Shown here piece by piece: positions 60,821 to 64,000 of a stretch of DNA of 64,000 nucleotides (positions are counted from its first letter, which is position 1; each line of letters starts with the position of its first letter). This DNA is from JAHEKD01 sp965204695. Lineage in GTDB: Bacteria; Pseudomonadota; Gammaproteobacteria; Arenicellales; JAHEKD01. The notes beneath the pieces were generated by a model. That model did not search any database. It had not been told where the DNA came from and worked only from the letters and a program-made list of their open reading frames with translations. The stretch covers positions 4,588,001 through 4,652,000 of the forward strand of contig OZ242007.1 in the NCBI GenBank assembly GCA_965204695.1, given 5' to 3'. The position numbers were made by a program, and so were the translations under genes.

Positions 60821-61468
60821 ATGCTGCTAAATAGCTCTCATACAGAATTAACGACTGGCTTCACTGATTTCATGATTGCTGTGCAATGCATGATTTTAAT
60901 CTGGTTTATCTGGAGATCATCTGATGGAATCAGGCAACGTAAAGTGTTATGGAGTTGGGTTTTGGGTTTATTGGTGTTTGCCTCTTTTCTCGGTGCTATT
61001 GTTCATGGGTTTGATTTATCTGTGAAAGTAGAAAATCTGTTATGGTTACCACTTTATCTGTGCTTAGGTCTTACTGTGGCAATGTTTGTGGTATGCGCTG
61101 TTTATGATTTTTACGGCCCTTCAGCTGCAAAACGGCTATTACCCTGGATCATGTTTACAGCTATTGCATTTTTTGCGTTAACCCAAATCTTGAATCAAGA
61201 ATTTTGGGTTTTCATTATTTATGAAGCTCTTGCAATGTTGCTGGCATTAATTTTATATAGTCTGCTAACTGTTAAAAATAGACTAAAAGGAGCAAGCTAT
61301 ATCGCGATAGGGATTTTGCTTAATATCATTGCTGCTGTTGTGCAGACTAGTGATATTACAATAAATTTAATTTTTACTTTTGATCATAATGGTGTTTTCC
61401 ACTTGATTCAGATCGTTGCCCTGTTCATTTTGGGTTATGGATTAATGATTAGTATGAAACATAGTTAA
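60821..61468 (+). CDS. Multi-pass membrane protein, possibly DUF6962-like
   Basis: About 215 residues with seven predicted membrane segments. Conserved-looking His residues are in GAIVHGFDL and HNGVFHLIQI. It may be a member of an uncharacterised family (DUF6962), but I cannot be sure. Start is uncertain: TTG 60815 or ATG 60821; neither has a strong ribosome site. It follows the truncated ThDP fragment directly. No function assigned. Confidence 0.6.
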   Translation: MLLNSSHTELTTGFTDFMIAVQCMILIWFIWRSSDGIRQRKVLWSWVLGLLVFASFLGAIVHGFDLSVKVENLLWLPLYLCLGLTVAMFVVCAVYDFYGPSAAKRLLPWIMFTAIAFFALTQILNQEFWVFIIYEALAMLLALILYSLLTVKNRLKGASYIAIGILLNIIAAVVQTSDITINLIFTFDHNGVFHLIQIVALFILGYGLMISMKHS

Positions 61469-61538
61469 CTGGATTAACGATCAACTGTAGATTTAACTGT
61501 GATAAGCTGATAATGCTAGCAGTAATGGGGGAATAAGA

Positions 61539-63488
61539 ATGAATTTGCGAAAACTTTGGATTCTATTGTTTGTAATTGCTATTAGTGGTTGTGTGTATGT
61601 TACTCAAGGTCCATTTCCAGAAGGAAACCGCAGTGCCTATGTGTCTGAAAGCTCTTTAGATAGCAAAGGTCACCAATTAAGCAAGATTATCTATGCACCT
61701 CAAGGCTGGAATAATGCAGAAAGCCTCTGGTTTTATAATACGACCCAAGGTTCAAATTTAATTTCATACGATATATTTTTAAATTTAGAGCAAGCAACAA
61801 ATACTGAAAAATTCAGAGATAACGCTAACATTATTAAGTTCAGGTATTTACCGCAACAACCGAGCCTGGATAATCCCAATGGCTTGCCGGTAGGATGGGT
61901 CAAAAGCAGTTATAAAAACAGAGACTATGTAGGCTTTACCTGTGCAGCTTGTCATACTGGACAGCTCAACTACCAGGGCACAGGCATTAGAATCGATGGC
62001 GGAGCAACATTGGCCGATATGGAAACAATGTTATTGCAGTTGGAGCAGGCGTTGGCTGCCAGTTTACAAAACAGTGAAGATGGTTCTAAATTTAGTCGCC
62101 TAGCCAAGGCTGTCATGGGTGGCAATTCTCAAGATCCTGTTGCTTTGGAACGTTTTTCACAACGTTTAACCAATGATTTTGAATTTATTAAAAACTATAA
62201 CGAGGCTAACTATCCGTATTATGGTGACGATAAATCCAATCGAATTAAATATGGCTATGCCAGGCTTGATGCTTTTGGTCGAATTTTCAACCGTGTTTTG
62301 GACAGGATAAGCTTGGATGACAAAGCTGATAGTAATCCACCAAATGCACCAGTTAGCTATCCTTTTCTTTGGGATACGCCACATCATGATTTTGTTCAAT
62401 GGACTGGCATTGCTGATAATGGTTCAGCAGTCGGGTTAGGTCCACTTGGTCGCAACATCGGTCAGGCTCTTGGAGTCTTCGCATCACTTGATATCGAATA
62501 CAAAAATGCTCAAGAGCAAACAGGGCTGAAATACCATACATCTGTCGATTTGCTTAATCTTGCTCGCTTAGAACGTCACATAAAAAAACTAAACTCTCCT
62601 TTATGGAGTGATATGAAAAACGTGTTGCCGCCTATCGATCAACAATTAGCCTCTCAGGGTCGAAAACTTTATGTCGATTATGGTTGTATTGCCTGTCACG
62701 CTGATAACAATAGAACTGATCCTAATCGTAAAATCATCGCCCAATTTACTAGTCATGAAAAATTAGGAACCGATACCACCATGTCTGATAATGTCATTAG
62801 TCGTTGTGGTGACAGTGGTTTTCTTATCAACAAAAAAACGCTTATTTGTAATAACTCTGATGAAGATAGCAAAGACAAAATTCAGGTGGCATCTGCTCTG
62901 CAAAATCTCGTTACCGGAATGATTCTTACTACCAAACAAAAAGGTTGGGATTTTGCCTTTACCCGAGACATATTTAGAAAAATTTATGTGGGTATTTTTT
63001 CAGTTGTTGATAATCCAATAAGAAACTCTAAACGTCATTTAGATTTTGAGGTTGTCAATAAGCAATACATCGCTGCCTATAAAGGGCGTCCATTAAATGG
63101 TATTTGGGCTACAGCACCTTACTTGCATAACGGTTCAGTGCCAAGCTTATATGATTTATTTCTTCCTAAATGTGGTAATACTCAAGCAACTGGCAATGAA
63201 TGTCGACCCGATGTCTTTAACGTCGGCAATCCGGAATTTGATCCGGTAAAAGTTGGATTTGTACAAACTGAATCGGATGCTTACCCGGGTTTGTTCAGAT
63301 TTGATACCTCAATACCTGGCAATGGTAACCAAGGGCACGAATATGCGGCAGGGAATACACCTTCGCCAATTATTGATAAACAAGGAGAATTGATGAGAGA
63401 TCAAAATGGTGAAGTAATTTTTTCCTATCGGAAACCTATGAATCATCAACAACGGTTGATGTTGGTTGAATACCTTAAAAGCATCTAA
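61539..63488 (+). CDS. Dihaem c-type cytochrome, RoxA-like lipoprotein
   Basis: 649 residues with lipobox ISGC (lipid Cys18). Two haem c motifs CAACH (135-139) and CIACH (383-387) sit in an arrangement like RoxA-type oxygenases and dihaem cytochrome c peroxidases. The C-terminal GRPLNGIWATAPYLHNGSVPSLYDLFLPK is found in both. RoxA cleaves polyisoprene oxidatively; here only the general class is supported, and the substrate is unknown. It is anchored in the envelope. No rubber-degradation partner genes are seen. Confidence 0.8.
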   Translation: MNLRKLWILLFVIAISGCVYVTQGPFPEGNRSAYVSESSLDSKGHQLSKIIYAPQGWNNAESLWFYNTTQGSNLISYDIFLNLEQATNTEKFRDNANIIKFRYLPQQPSLDNPNGLPVGWVKSSYKNRDYVGFTCAACHTGQLNYQGTGIRIDGGATLADMETMLLQLEQALAASLQNSEDGSKFSRLAKAVMGGNSQDPVALERFSQRLTNDFEFIKNYNEANYPYYGDDKSNRIKYGYARLDAFGRIFNRVLDRISLDDKADSNPPNAPVSYPFLWDTPHHDFVQWTGIADNGSAVGLGPLGRNIGQALGVFASLDIEYKNAQEQTGLKYHTSVDLLNLARLERHIKKLNSPLWSDMKNVLPPIDQQLASQGRKLYVDYGCIACHADNNRTDPNRKIIAQFTSHEKLGTDTTMSDNVISRCGDSGFLINKKTLICNNSDEDSKDKIQVASALQNLVTGMILTTKQKGWDFAFTRDIFRKIYVGIFSVVDNPIRNSKRHLDFEVVNKQYIAAYKGRPLNGIWATAPYLHNGSVPSLYDLFLPKCGNTQATGNECRPDVFNVGNPEFDPVKVGFVQTESDAYPGLFRFDTSIPGNGNQGHEYAAGNTPSPIIDKQGELMRDQNGEVIFSYRKPMNHQQRLMLVEYLKSI

Positions 63489-63533
63489 TATTCTTTCAAT
63501 ACATTAATAAATAATTAATCACATGTTAGCGTC

Positions 63534-64000
63534 GTGGGCAAACTTACTAAACTAACAGTATTAGCAGTTTTAGTACGTAGATTCTTTAGATATGTAAATC
63601 GTAGCTTTGGATGGTTGTTCAGTAAATTTAGAGTCCCTAAAGCAGTAGTAACAAAACAACACAACTCACGTCTAACAAAATTTCAGCGTCATTTAATCAC
63701 TAACATGGTAGTGGGTTTATTCATCGCTATCGCTCTGCACTTTATGCAGCACAGTGCCTACTTAACCCAATTAGAAGATACTGCTCTCGATTGGACTATG
63801 CAGATGTACCGCGGCACAGTACCTAAAGATGAAGTAACTCCTGTAGCCTTTATCGATATCGATGATGAGAGTTACTTAGCCTGGGGTGAACAACTGATTA
63901 CACCAAGAGATAAGTTAGCAAGGCTCATTAAACATGCTATGGAAAGTAAAGCCAAAGCGATTGTTATCGATATAGATCTTAGTCGATCAAGCACCACCGG
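63534..64000 (+). CDS. CHASE2-domain protein (3' end beyond window)
   Basis: Open frame from GTG 63534 to the end of the window, 155 codons. After a basic N-terminus comes a membrane segment (NMVVGLFIAIALHFM), then LTQLEDTALDWTMQMYRGTVPKDEVTPVAFIDIDDESYLAWG, the CHASE2 extracytoplasmic sensor signature. In-frame stop at 63516 and lack of ATG make GTG 63534 the likely start, with a weak ribosome site. CHASE2 sensors are joined to kinase, cyclase or other outputs; the output here is outside the window. Confidence 0.75.
   Translation, partial: MGKLTKLTVLAVLVRRFFRYVNRSFGWLFSKFRVPKAVVTKQHNSRLTKFQRHLITNMVVGLFIAIALHFMQHSAYLTQLEDTALDWTMQMYRGTVPKDEVTPVAFIDIDDESYLAWGEQLITPRDKLARLIKHAMESKAKAIVIDIDLSRSSTT

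Noticed and set aside
1..64000. tRNA, rRNA or tmRNA genes
   Set aside because: No cloverleaf-like sequence with TTCRA arm and acceptor stem was recognised by eye in the intergenic gaps; a tRNAscan run would be decisive.

Overview
The window is a stretch of chromosome from a gammaproteobacterium, probably free-living and aerobic. The evidence is gene content and order: pepA-holC divergent from lptF-lptG, purM-purN-DUF3108 divergent from a CDP-alcohol transferase and hda, mnmA beside nudJ, clpS-clpA, and arsC-wrbA divergent from a YihY-type gene. The genus cannot be fixed from what is visible. Base composition leans to AT. No rRNA, tRNA, prophage or CRISPR array was seen.

Layout. (1) 1-6237: a same-strand cluster with a branched-chain-amino-acid-type ABC transporter (cut substrate-binding protein plus LivF-like ATPase), a PaaK-like adenylate-forming protein that lacks the usual P-loop, a class III CoA-transferase, a hot-dog thioesterase and a hydroxyacid-oxoacid transhydrogenase-type Fe-alcohol dehydrogenase. 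It looks like an uptake and CoA-activation route for an unknown acid. (2) 6430-7427: a Nudix hydrolase and a YefM/YoeB-type toxin-antitoxin pair. (3) 7428-19513: a leucine/isovalerate (liu) degradation island. A MerR-type LiuR diverges from fused isobutyryl-CoA mutase IcmF, a 3-hydroxyacyl-CoA dehydrogenase, isovaleryl-CoA dehydrogenase, both methylcrotonyl-CoA carboxylase subunits, HMG-CoA lyase, methylglutaconyl-CoA hydratase and an Lrp-type regulator. (4) 19590-22015: a retropepsin-like protein / RimK / AstE-like operon. (5) 22064-28897: an NHL propeller, mnmA, a possible transglutaminase-fold exported protein, nudJ, clpS-clpA and a TetR regulator. (6) 29113-31518: a Rieske oxygenase with a LysR gene. 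(7) 31588-38704: purine synthesis, hda, small lipoproteins, WrbA/ArsC, YihY, acylphosphatase and an EF-hand protein. (8) 38919-48854: a catalytically broken IS1595-type transposase, proS, an exported intradiol dioxygenase, GNAT and SDR genes, pepA-holC and lptFG. (9) 48855-49843: a gene-free kilobase with inverted consensus DnaA boxes and two tandem-repeat arrays. (10) 49844-55051: YpfJ peptidase, a 17-kDa-antigen-like lipoprotein, a VOC protein and a complete TRAP transporter. (11) 55285-64000: an unknown peptidoglycan-binding-like protein, a second CoA-transferase, a phosphodiesterase, a secreted propeller resembling rhamnogalacturonan lyase, azlC-azlD followed by a truncated ThDP enzyme, a membrane protein, a RoxA-like dihaem cytochrome and the start of a CHASE2 protein.

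How the genes work together: the largest coherent theme is acyl-CoA metabolism. The liu island takes isovaleryl-CoA to acetyl-CoA and acetoacetate, and IcmF adds branched C4/C5 acyl-CoA isomerisation. The first cluster and the later CoA-transferase add further CoA chemistry. Many intergenic gaps carry short palindromic elements starting with GTCATTCC/GTCATCCC, in at least two sequence families. A separate repeat element is present once in a short form and once in a form expanded by tandem repetition.
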